Part shown: positions 55,625-64,000 of the stretch, in pieces
How the letters are laid out: the number at the start of each line of letters is the position of its first letter
How positions within the stretch are numbered: the stretch's first letter is position 1
Origin: Vandiemenella viatica
Taxonomy: Eukaryota; Arthropoda; Insecta; Orthoptera; Morabidae
DNA length: 64,000 nucleotides
Assembly (NCBI GenBank): GCA_031002005.1
Contig: CM061919.1
Span: forward strand, 225,058,739-225,122,738
Reading direction: 5' to 3'
The notes under the pieces: model-generated
Databases searched by the model: none
What the model saw: only the letters and a program-made list of their open reading frames with translations
Told to the model about the DNA's origin: nothing
Program-made: the position numbers and the translations under genes

Positions 55625-56235
55625 ACCCCGTAGTCATTTTTTGTTATTAATTTTAGTATTATTATAAATGAATTATTTTTAATTTGATTAATTATAGGTA
55701 TCTTGAATAGTCATTTTGATATTTGTAACCTGATTTGAACATATTATCGGGTTCCACAGACAGTAGTTTGTATTGTAAACGGTTTATTAAGTTTAAGGAG
55801 TACAGTCTTTGTTCTCACAAGCCGAGTAGGGTGGCAGCAAGTGTTGTAAAGAGCATCAAACTGTAAGAATAGTCTTGGAGTGAGCTGAAGTATTGGCATG
55901 AAACTTGGATTTTGCTATGAACTGTATGAAAGCCTGTTTCACTGTATTGTGGGCATATAAATATTAATACCACTAACTGTGAACATGTGATACTTAATTG
56001 GGAGCCACTTTTATCATTTCTTTAATTGACTAATACATCTCACTTGTTTGGTGACTACAAGTAATTAATTCTCTTCAGTTAAACTAATCAGCTTGCAACT
56101 GGCATGTGCTGAGAAATTGTAATGGGCCATAATCATCCAAAAGCACGCTGTTCCTCTGACTAGTGTGGAAATACTAACAGATTACAGCTGACTGTTGGTA
56201 ATCAGCAGTTAATTATTCTGTACTAATTGGATAGT
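55625..56235. other. Insertion of unknown origin in the LINE copy
   Basis: Aligning the two LINE copies by eye, 55625-56235 has no counterpart at 35720-35740. It has no clear inverted repeats or coding region. Confidence 0.45.
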
Positions 56236-56406
56236 TAGTTCACCAACCACTTGGGCTCCTCACAGAAATTTTCGATGTGGTTGCATATAAATCTCTCCAT
56301 TACTTCACATACTACTAATGTCAAACTGATTGGCCTGTAATTTTTTACCCTATTTGTCACCTCGCTTTCATGGACTGATACTATTATCACACTTTTCCCG
56401 GCCTCC

Positions 56407-56635
56407 GAGTGGCTGCGTCGAACGCAGGGCTTGTGCAAGCTCAGCCATGTACTTCTTTCTGCTAACTTGAAGAAGGGTGTTTACCCGAAATATTGTTTTT
56501 TCTGTGTTTGTGTGTTGTTTTGTGTTGCTGCTGCCGTCCTCCCTTCAGCTTTGGCAAGTGTTGGGTGTATTTTATCTGTCCTGTCCATATAAATATTGCC
56601 TCACGGCAGTTCTTTCCTTCCATTGTTACCAATAT
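56407..56635 (+). mobile_element. PLE terminal-repeat (solo) insertion
   Basis: Contains cttgaagaagggtgtttacc then cgaaatattg (hairpin plus GAAA), ttggcaagtgttgggtgtat and ttatctgtcctgtcc, and ends attgcctcacggcagttctt. It interrupts the LINE, which resumes at about 56652. Both borders carry ttttcc (left about 56394-56399, right about 56634-56639), a possible short target duplication. Confidence 0.65.
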
Positions 56636-56926
56636 TTTCCAGTCCTCTGATATACTGCAAGTATCCAGACTCAATCTAGATAATATTTCAAGATAAGATA
56701 CAATGTTGTATCCTGATATCTTTAAAACATTTGTAGTAATTTTATTTATTCCAGTCTATTTATACTTTTTTTAGATTTCTTAATTCCTTGGTAACATCCT
56801 CAGGATGAATTTCAAATTTTTTAGTTTGTTTATTTCTAATTGTTCCAACAAGCTCATTCTCCGACTTACACCCTAATGTTCCAGAATCATAGTCCCTAAT
56901 GGTCACATCAAACCAATTACTAAAGG

Positions 56927-57939
56927 CAGGGCTATACATCGTGTGAACTTGTGCACTGTCATGATATATTTTAACTGTGATATCATGCTTAGAACTACAA
57001 TTCTGTCACCTCAATATACATCACATTATGCCATATGAACACTTTTTCTTGTTTGAAGTTTTGCGAATGTTTCCAAAGATGGAAACTGTTAGCTCAACTA
57101 GTTCTACCAAATGGGAAAAAAGAGTTGGAGACTGGATTATTTTTTAGTAGTAGTAGTTCTCAATGAAGGAAAAAAATCTCATCTTTTTTGATCAATGACA
57201 TAAATTAAAAAAGAATGCAATAGGATGAAATTCATCAGTTAGTGCCACAATTACGAAAACATTCATGACGTTTTCATATACATTATCAGATGAGCAAGAG
57301 TAATTTGATTTCTTGCATATGCTTATTAGAAATGACTTAAATAACCAGTTTACCCATTAACAAGATGTGTTACTACTGAAGAAAGTCTATCACTGCATGT
57401 TTTGATTTGAAATTGAGAATCACATAATAAAAATGTTTGGTATAGTTTATGTTTTTTAGTTATTACCTTGTTACCTTCTAAACACCAAAATTTACATTAT
57501 CTGGGTTAGAAACATTCTAATAGCTGAATACCAACTTAAAAGCAACTGAATAGCTTCAACAGACAAAATAAAAGGAATTGTAATTACATGCTCTATTTCA
57601 CAATTTACCAATTTCCTCCTGTACTGCTTGTTGCACAAATTGATTTTAATAACCCGGTGATCTATGGTTCTATAAACATTAATGTTCACTCATTTCTGCT
57701 ATAAACAACATGTTCATTGTTAAAACTCAGTAACAATGGAAGAGAACAAACCACGACTTCACATGACACCAGAATATAAGAATGCAGAAGATAAAATGTT
57801 AACTCAGCCATGTAGTCATTGATGTGACACGAGTGCATCTGACTCAGAAGACAATTATTCTAAATAATGTCACAATTTTCGTTTGTCACCCGATATTACA
57901 TAGCAAAATGTAACATGACATGATGGCAGTGTAGCCCTG
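56927..57939. mobile_element. DNA-transposon-like insertion in the LINE copy
   Basis: This 1,013-bp segment has no counterpart in the other LINE copy. It begins cagggctatac and ends gtgtagccctg, short inverted termini of hAT type. The second blocks, cactgtcatgatatattt and the reversed right end tgccatcatgtcatgttac, are also similar. No clear 8-bp duplication and no transposase. Confidence 0.6.
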
Positions 57940-58330
57940 TCTTGCATATCTCCAATTTTTTCAAATTCTTAGTAACGTCCTCTCCAAACATATCTATACT
58001 TGTCTGAATACCTTACCTTCCCTCACTTTTCTAACATAACCATACAAATTTCTAAATGCAGCATTCAGTGGTTCCCCTGCACTGATAATATTCTTCATAA
58101 ACCCACCTTCAGCTTCCTTCTTTTCTACTATTAATGCCATGTTTAGTTGATTCAAATATTCCCTACTGCCTTGTTGTCTCTTAGCTCTAATGTTCTCTTC
58201 TTCCCAGCCTCATTAATATCCCAATATACAAATTACATACGATTCTTCAATTTTTGTTTTGGTATACACATTTTTTCTCACTTTTTACCTTCAACTCCAA
58301 TGTACTTGAGCCTTTCTTCCATATTCTGAA

Positions 58331-58574
58331 ACCGAGCATGTTGGTATAATGCCTAGCGTTCTGGCCTCGCATTCGGGATGACGGCGGTTCGAATCCCCAT
58401 CCGGGCAACCAGATTTGGGTTTTCCATGGATTCCCAAATCACTCCAGGCAAATGCCGGGATGCTTCCTTAAAAAGGCCATGGCCGAATTCCTTACCATTC
58501 CTTGCCCCCCATCCTTTCCCGTCTCTAAAGACCTCACTGTTAGAGAGACATTAAGCAGATTAAAAAAAAAAAAA
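58331..58574 (+). repeat. tRNA-derived SINE
   Basis: Head ccgagcatgttggtataatg, then B box ggttcgaatcc at 58388-58398, body gggttttccatggattccc then aaatcactccaggcaaatgc and gaattccttaccattccttg, tail gacctcactgttagagagac and a13 at 58562-58574. It is nearly full length and inserted in the LINE copy. Confidence 0.92.
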
Positions 58575-59824
58575 TCTGATTCTTCCCTGAAATCTATTCA
58601 GTTCTGAAATTGTGTCTTTTTGTAACTAACTTTTCCACCTTCAATTTTGGCCACTGGTTTACTGAACCCTCTCATATCCATCAGAACTACTTTATGATCA
58701 TTTATTCCTTCAATTACTTGGGATCCCATAAGATTATCATCAGGCTTTATTAGGAATAAATCTAACATGTTTGTTTCGTATTCTGCTCCACCACTTGAGT
58801 TAAGCCTCCTTCCCTTATTAAGGTATTTTCAAATCTCCATTTCCTTATGTTATTAACTTTATTTCCTATCCAGTTGACACCCGGTAAATTTAAATCCCCA
58901 TTGACACCATTTTACACTCACTTCTGAACTATGAGTATGAATTTAGTTTCTACCCAAGAACCTAGTCTTCATCATTCATTCTTCCACTACAGTAAGCAGC
59001 CAACATCCAGACTTTTTCTTTTTTATTGCCGCAGAAATCTACCATGAGTAGCTCGTAGTCATGATCTACAAACACCAGCAAACTTTAGTAGTCTTTGCCA
59101 ACCAGTATGAAAACCCCTCCACCAGTTTCTCCTCTATATCTGTGGTACACTCTATAACCATCTGGAAAAACCTCATTGTCCAGTACTTCTACTTTTAACA
59201 AAGACCCCCCCCCCCCCTCAATTACTTGTGGTTTGTGTATCTCTATCAAGTTTGTAAATTGTATTATTTTGTTCAGTTACTTCTGCAGATCACCAGTTTC
59301 ACTCTTATTACTGACTTCGGGATATTTTCAGCATTAACCTTTGGCTTTCCAGTTCTGTCCCCATCAGTTATTGTTTCAGCAGCTTCATTAATTTCTTTAG
59401 CATCCCCCCCCCAATTGTGGATCTACAATCAGTATCCCTATGATCATCTATGTCCATTCACTCAGCAGCAACCCATAACCTAAAAAAAGGCACAGAGCTC
59501 ACATCACTGGTCTCCCTTACAGCTTTAGCTAATAACTCAGAAAGTATCTGCTTGCCCCTTCCATAAAGGTGCAGACAACGCCTAGTGAAATTCCCCCTAC
59601 CGGTGGTGTCACGACAAAACTAATACCTTTTCCAAGGATCATCTTTATCTCCGTATTTACCCTCCTCACAGTGTGGTTTAACTGTGGCCAGTCAAGGCGA
59701 CTTAGACAAAGCACAATCACAATCCTAACAAGTTGTACTCTTCCTTATGAATTCTTAGAGCACCCCTTTGTCACCATTCATGCCATCTTCCTGCTCACAT
59801 AAGAATTCCTCCCCTTCCAAAACT

Positions 59825-59861
59825 CCCCCCCCCCCCATTTTTTGGTGGGGGGGGGAGGGGA
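59825..59861. repeat. C-run/G-run hairpin
   Basis: Twelve C (59825-59836) face nine or more G (59847-59855) across attttttggt. Such a pair can form a hairpin or quadruplex and is prone to assembly error. Confidence 0.7.
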
Positions 59862-59878
59862 GCAATGTATAACATCCA

Positions 59879-60080
59879 TTAAATATTTGTGATTTTTTCT
59901 TTCCCCAGAAAGTTTTCCCAAACATATCTAATCTTTCTGCTCTTCTTATTCCTAAACCATGCATTTCTGATAGTCAACCCATTTCTTTCATTAAAGTCCA
60001 TCAAGTTTTCTCTTCCACAATTCCTTTTTCCAAATATAAAGTATGAATTACTATTTTCCAATCTGCACACTTAAGTTTTC
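59879..60080 (-). pseudogene. LINE endonuclease fragment
   Basis: Minus-strand frame SYFIFGKRNCGRENLMDFNE then RNGLTIRNAWFRNKKSRKIR corresponds to the APE endonuclease region of RTE-like LINEs (GxFGxGxRNExGxxLLEFxxxNxLxIxNTxF). It is isolated, with no RT on the expected side. Confidence 0.6.
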
Positions 60081-60544
60081 ATCATTACCAATTACACATC
60101 AGTTATTTACCTATGCAGCATTATTCCACACTTTAATCTTATTTAAATTTTAATCTACCTTCCATTTATCTATTGCATCTCCTCCATATATGCCTCCAGG
60201 ACATTGTTTATTGCTGCTCCCAATACATTCCTCATTTATTTGCCCACTCCAACATAATTTTCAATTCACTTCCCTCAGTATCAACATTTTAATATTCCCC
60301 TCATCATGAAGTCTGCTATCTGCATTATAATTACGTTATGTTATTTGAGTATCATTAGATAATTAGTGTCATATAAGCAAGAAATGAATAATTGTATCAC
60401 GAATCATATTTACAACTGTTAGTTTGATGGTTTCGCCATTCCCAAAGGAATGATGCAGTATGTTACACAAAATAATTATGTATTTTATTAAAATTACTTC
60501 TGACTAGTTAGAGAATGATTAATCCTACTCCAGTTTCATAATTG
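60081..60544. other. Intron DNA, nothing recognised
   Basis: No supported feature. Confidence 0.3.
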
Positions 60545-61085
60545 TTATAAGTTGTTTACTTTCAAATAAAAGCATAAACTGATACCCTCATTGCAATGTT
60601 TATACAAAATCAGAGGAAAGTTAAAAACTTTCCTGCAAATCAAACTATACAATTTACTTTTTATCATTGATTTTCTACAACAGGCCAAGTGTGCTAATGA
60701 ACCAAATTCTTCCACAATCTCCTGTCTTGCCATCACTTCTCTTCCAATACCTTTTCTTGCTCATGATTGTGGCTAACCAGCTCCTTTTGTACTTGCTTTC
60801 CAATTCTCTCACAGCCTTTTTCCAAAATATGCCTTAGATAGTCTTTTTGGTGCCATTCTCATCATGTGACAAAACCATTTCAATCTTGATTCTCCTAAAA
60901 TGTCTACAAAACTTTTTTTTTTTTTTGTAATCATGATTGAAGCCAGACTGATTCACTTCTGATTTTATCTTGGCTCATTTTCTGGTTAATTTACATGAGG
61001 AATTTCATTTCAGTCCCTTCAATCCAGCTGTCACCTCTTCTAGTAAGTGAGGCAGCTTTTAATCCATAGGTTAGGATGGGGAGCA
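60545..61085 (-). pseudogene. RTE-like LINE RT C-terminal relic
   Basis: Minus-strand frames read LTYGLKAASLTRRGDSWIEG, TEMKFLM, then LGESRLKWFCHMMRMAPKRL and ARQEIVEEFG. The order LTYGxExWxLT, EMxFLR, LxWFGHVxRM is diagnostic of the C-terminal part of RTE-type and related LINEs. The T/A run at 60909-60924 interrupts it. Confidence 0.7.
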
Positions 61086-61139
61086 AGTTGATTTTATATC
61101 AAGATACTTTTGCTGCCTGAGGAATACTTCTGTTTCATT

Positions 61140-61390
61140 ATTAATATGCGACAAAAGTAGATAGACTGCATATAGAGAATAGAAACAAGGAAACTGCCGT
61201 ATGGCACTAAATTTCGTGCGGCGGGTCGGGATATGATCACATATTTCTCCCTGCCATATGTCTCACTCCTCAAATGACTAAGAATTCTTGCTGCGCAAAT
61301 TGTGTTTTTTACGTCTTCATCTCACCCTCCTGCCTTCATCTGTGGCAAGTGATGGGTTATTTTTCCCTATCCTATCTTATTTTTAGACAA
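61140..61390 (+). mobile_element. PLE terminal-repeat fragment
   Basis: Contains agaattcttgctgcgcaaatt and then gtgttttttacgtcttcatc, ccttcatctgtggcaagtga and ttccctatcctatcttattt, the PLE tail seen reversed at 12601-13060. Confidence 0.55.
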
Positions 61391-62368
61391 GTCTGCAGTT
61401 ATTTTATTCATACTGTTTTCTTATTTCTGTGAACGCATTATTATTTCAAATTCAGCCATAATTATGATCAATTACTGTGTTATAATTTCTTATTGCCCAT
61501 ATCTCTACATCCTCTTTTACTTAGTTTTATTCATCTAAACATGCATGAGGGGAAACAGAGATATCACCTCAGGAAACCTGGTTAAGCACTGAGGGGAAGC
61601 TATGACCAGAGCAGAAGCAGCATACTTGGCTGGAATTATCAAGCACAAGGAGTGCAAGCTGTCACTATGACGGCATTTAGCAATAATGACAGAACCTTGT
61701 CCCTCTCCGACTAGTAGGAAGAGAGTAAGGTTTAATTACTTAAAACTATGGGAGCAGCTAGCTCTCTGTCCAATTTACAAAATTCTCCAGGAATCATCGC
61801 AGCGAGGCAGTTGGGAGTCGACGCCAAGAGCCACCAGATGCTGCCTCAGAGTGGTCATTGCCAGCAACAAAATGTTCACAGCAAACTATCAGGTTGGCTC
61901 TACAGGGTAGTTGGATGTTGATATGAATCAAGTTAGGGTTGGAGAGATTTCAACGAGACACAATAGTTCTGTCACGTTTGGATTGGAAGGTGGCTGAACT
62001 GCAATGCTTGCCCTCCTCATTGTAGTGAACCACGTACCACTTCACCAGTTTAAACAATTAACTCTATTATAGCACCAGTACACTTGAGCAGCAAATTTCA
62101 AGTTATGGCAATATCTTTGTGAATACTTTAGTTGTTTAGTTTTTCCGTAAACAATTGTAAATAAATATGTAAATATAAAGCAAATATTAGCCCTGGTTTT
62201 TCTGTAATGGTCCTGTCATGGTAACATGCAAGAGAACTCTATGGAGTACTACCTTCAAAGAGATAACTCAAAAGCTTTTGAGCAAGAATTAACAAAATAT
62301 CCTTAAAGTAAGCTTGTATACACAAAGATCATACATAAGATACAGAAACAGGTGTATCATTTTCTTAC
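61391..62368. other. Intron DNA, nothing recognised
   Basis: The 61550-61910 part is less AT-rich than its surroundings but has no recognisable protein or repeat. Confidence 0.35.
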
Positions 62369-62564
62369 CTTGAACATTGTCATTCTTTATTAAAAGGGCT
62401 GCCAGTTTTAAAATTCTGGTGTCTCCAATGGCAAAATCAGGGTATTTTTCTTGCATCTGGCCAATACAATTTACAGCCTCTGTCAGTTTTTCAAGATTAC
62501 AATACATATCAATTAACTGAGCATAAACACCGCCAGTGAACACAAATCCCTGAGATTCTAGATC
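62369..62564 (-). CDS. LRPPRC: LRPPRC exon 2
   Basis: A 196-bp exon from a gtttatag acceptor (62564) to a GTAAGA donor (62369), phase 0 to 1. It encodes DLESQGFVFTGGVYAQLIDM, YCNLEKLTEAVNCIGQMQEK, then YPDFAIGDTRILKLAALLIK and NDNVQ. YAQLIDMYCNLEKLTEAVNCI is a strong PPR hairpin, and the following half-repeat leads directly into exon 3 (DAVKYLKEL). Confidence 0.92.
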
Positions 62565-62646
62565 CTATAAACAAAGTGAAAATTACTTTTTCATACCTAC
62601 ATAAAAAGAAAATATTGCAATTTTAGATTAAAAAACACGCACAAAC

Positions 62647-62778
62647 CTGCTTCAGCTTTTCAGCCTTTTCAAGTTCCTTATTTCGGCAATACAAAATCAA
62701 TAATTGTCTCTTAGCATTGTTAGCTGGCTGCTCTTTGGCTTCAAGTGTCTTAATTAATTCCTTCAATTCTTGTTCATC
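62647..62778 (-). CDS. LRPPRC: LRPPRC exon 1 of this window
   Basis: A 132-bp exon from a tgttatag acceptor (62778) to a GTTTGT donor (62647), phase 0 to 0. It encodes DEQELKELIKTLEAKEQPAN, NAKRQLLILYCRNKELEKAE and KLKQ. RQLLILYCRNKELEKAEKL is a PPR hairpin. It is 82 bp from exon 2. The preceding exon is not found between 62779 and 64000, so the N-terminal part lies beyond the window. Confidence 0.88.
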
Positions 62779-63639
62779 CTATAACAAATAATAGCATTTT
62801 AAAATAATTTATGACTCTCATTCTTCAATTGTGACTTATTTAAGAGATATGGTTTTTTGATAAATATCATTTACACGATCTTGAAATAAAATTGATGAAC
62901 TTGTTTACAGCAAGACGACAATTTTGGAATTGCAGAGCTTTCAAACTTGAATGCATGTGAATTTTCCAGTAAAAGCCTAAAAACTACAGAGAACATGAAA
63001 CAGAAAAAAGAAATCATTTCAATTGTTGGGTGAAAAAAACCGAAGATTTGAAGGAGAGGAGGGGGTAGGTGGAAGAAGAAGCAAATGAGTTTTTCCAAAA
63101 TACTCAGAAGGAATATATATTGAGAGGAGAAGAGCAAAGTTATATTCTTATGGTTTATTTTTGGGTAATTGGAATTTTTTTATATATATAAATGGTAAAA
63201 CAAAAGAATACTTATAAGAAGTTATCTCAAATTAACACCAAATTTTCCCTGAAAGATTAGGAAATCCAAGTAGTTATACAGTATTCCAGTCATTGTGCAT
63301 GACTTCTACTACGCATGGAAAATCTGAATACAACAGACAATACCTAGAGCATTTATAAAGTAGTTTTTTTTTTTTTTGGCAATACTTAGAAAATTGTTGC
63401 TGTAGTTACATAAGACTAACTACAAATGGAAATTAATATCGAAGATAAAGCTTGGACTAAAAAAGTCTACTTCTGACAAAAATCGAACACACAGAACGTA
63501 TAGTTTGATGATTACTTCTAAATAAACATTATCAGAATTTTCTACATCGAAATGAAAATTTTGGTGTCCTGCAGTATACATAAATAATAATTCGAACAAT
63601 CATTTCAACAAAATAAAGAGTATAAAGAAAAAGAAGATC
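62779..63639. other. Intron DNA, nothing recognised
   Basis: No supported feature apart from a T run near 63364-63380. Confidence 0.35.
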
Positions 63640-64000
63640 AAGAGTTGAAGCAATGTCACACCTTCTAATCCATTCAATTGCTCCTGGTAACCCATTTTAT
63701 GAAATCTTGAGTTGTTCCTTGGAAGGCTCTGTAGGGGCATTCAGAAATATGTGGTTGATGCTTTGATATTTAGCTCGCAGTCAGAAGCTGGACACTTGCA
63801 TTCCCCACTCAAACAGTGAAGCATCACATCTGCCACAATTCCTCCAGATTCTGTTTAGCGACATCCAGATTTTGTTGGGGTATTTAAAACTTTCAGGCAC
63901 ATTACTGGCATCAAGGATTGAGAGCTACATTCTAACGGCTTATACTATCTTGGGGTATCGGTAGTTGCTGCTGTTAGCTCTGATGTATTCTTTACTCGAT
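63640..64000 (-). pseudogene. I-clade LINE C-terminal relic
   Basis: Minus-strand frames read VPESFKYPNKIWMSLNRIWR, NCGRCDASLFEWG, then LPGAIEWIRRCDI. The wording (CxxC zinc pair, then AIEWLxxLDI near the end) is that of the C-terminus of I/R1-type LINE ORF2. It runs off the window edge. Confidence 0.55.

Larger units (their letters stand above)
54380..59500 (-). pseudogene. Second copy of the PHD-type LINE, interrupted several times
   Basis: Colinear with 34480-37460 in the same orientation, for example 54460-54630 with 34560-34740, 55205-55560 with 35330-35660, 56240-56400 with 35735-35890, and 58620-59170 with 36570-37150. It is interrupted by an unexplained 0.6-kb segment (about 55625-56235), a PLE tail (56407-56635), an element of about 1 kb (56927-57939) and a SINE (58331-58574). 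The coding potential is more decayed than in the first copy. The ORF1 region is not recognisable. Confidence 0.8.
16660..62778 (-). other. LRPPRC: LRPPRC gene, internal part (nine exons)
   Basis: Nine minus-strand exons (numbered here 1 to 9 from high to low coordinates) give one continuous frame of about 636 residues. The lengths are 132, 196, 214, 232, 160, 274, 223, 199 and 279 bp, and all eight junctions have matching phases. The product is rich in paired-helix PPR-type repeats with the spacing and wording of LRPPRC / Drosophila bsf. This protein works with SLIRP in mitochondria to stabilise and polyadenylate mRNAs. Family proteins are about 1,400 residues, so both the N-terminus (beyond 64000) and probably the C-terminus (below base 1) are missing. 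Introns range from 82 to 16,576 bp. The identification comes from protein character, not from an alignment; the gene model itself is firmer than the name. Confidence 0.78.

Noticed and set aside
61686..61910. 74-codon plus-strand frame as a host exon
   Set aside because: No recognisable domain and no supporting splice phase; left unassigned.

Overview
The window reads as intronic DNA of a large, AT-rich, transposon-filled animal genome, most likely an insect. A hemimetabolous lineage such as an orthopteran or stick insect is my guess, based on the gigantic introns, the mix of LINEs, Penelope-like elements, hAT, Tc1/mariner and Helitron copies, and a tRNA-derived SINE family. No prokaryotic or organellar gene is present.

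Host gene: nine exons of one gene lie on the minus strand between 62778 and 16660. I call it LRPPRC, the PPR-repeat mitochondrial mRNA-stability protein (Drosophila bicoid stability factor). All nine have AG/GT junctions, and the splice phases agree across all eight introns. They encode about 636 consecutive residues. Both ends of the gene lie outside the window. Four introns are 4.7 to 16.6 kb and hold nearly all the transposons listed here; 1-16659 is either a tenth intron or downstream DNA.

1-16659: a LINE RT fragment (1-1240); an I-clade LINE on the minus strand (2040-4870) split by a small hAT element; a degenerate tandem array (5660-7060); a small Helitron (7063-7828); a G-rich minisatellite; Penelope-like (PLE) fragments and tandem PLE terminal repeats (10910-13925); and a 1.59-kb near-perfect palindrome (14613-16199). 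Each arm of the palindrome carries a GIY-YIG endonuclease segment, two 5S-rRNA-like segments and a hammerhead-ribozyme-like motif.

16660-29353: four LRPPRC exons; an RTE-like LINE relic; a foldback element with about 330-bp inverted repeats (20777-22395); a structurally complete PLE (22406-26577) with an intact 933-codon RT plus GIY-YIG ORF and a 12-bp target duplication; and a Tc1-like relic.

29354-45792: a Jockey-like LINE (31085-33700), a LINE with a PHD-finger ORF1 (34480-38340), LRPPRC exons, and a decayed head-to-tail PLE pair (42190-45405).

45793-64000: a hAT element (47717-51843) with another hAT-type element nested inside it, each with an 8-bp target duplication; a mariner relic holding a SINE; a second, badly interrupted copy of the PHD-type LINE (54380-59500); other LINE pieces; and the two 5'-most LRPPRC exons.

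The most unusual material is the Penelope-related set: one intact autonomous copy, several decayed copies of at least two families, and recurring ribozyme-like hairpins in their terminal repeats.
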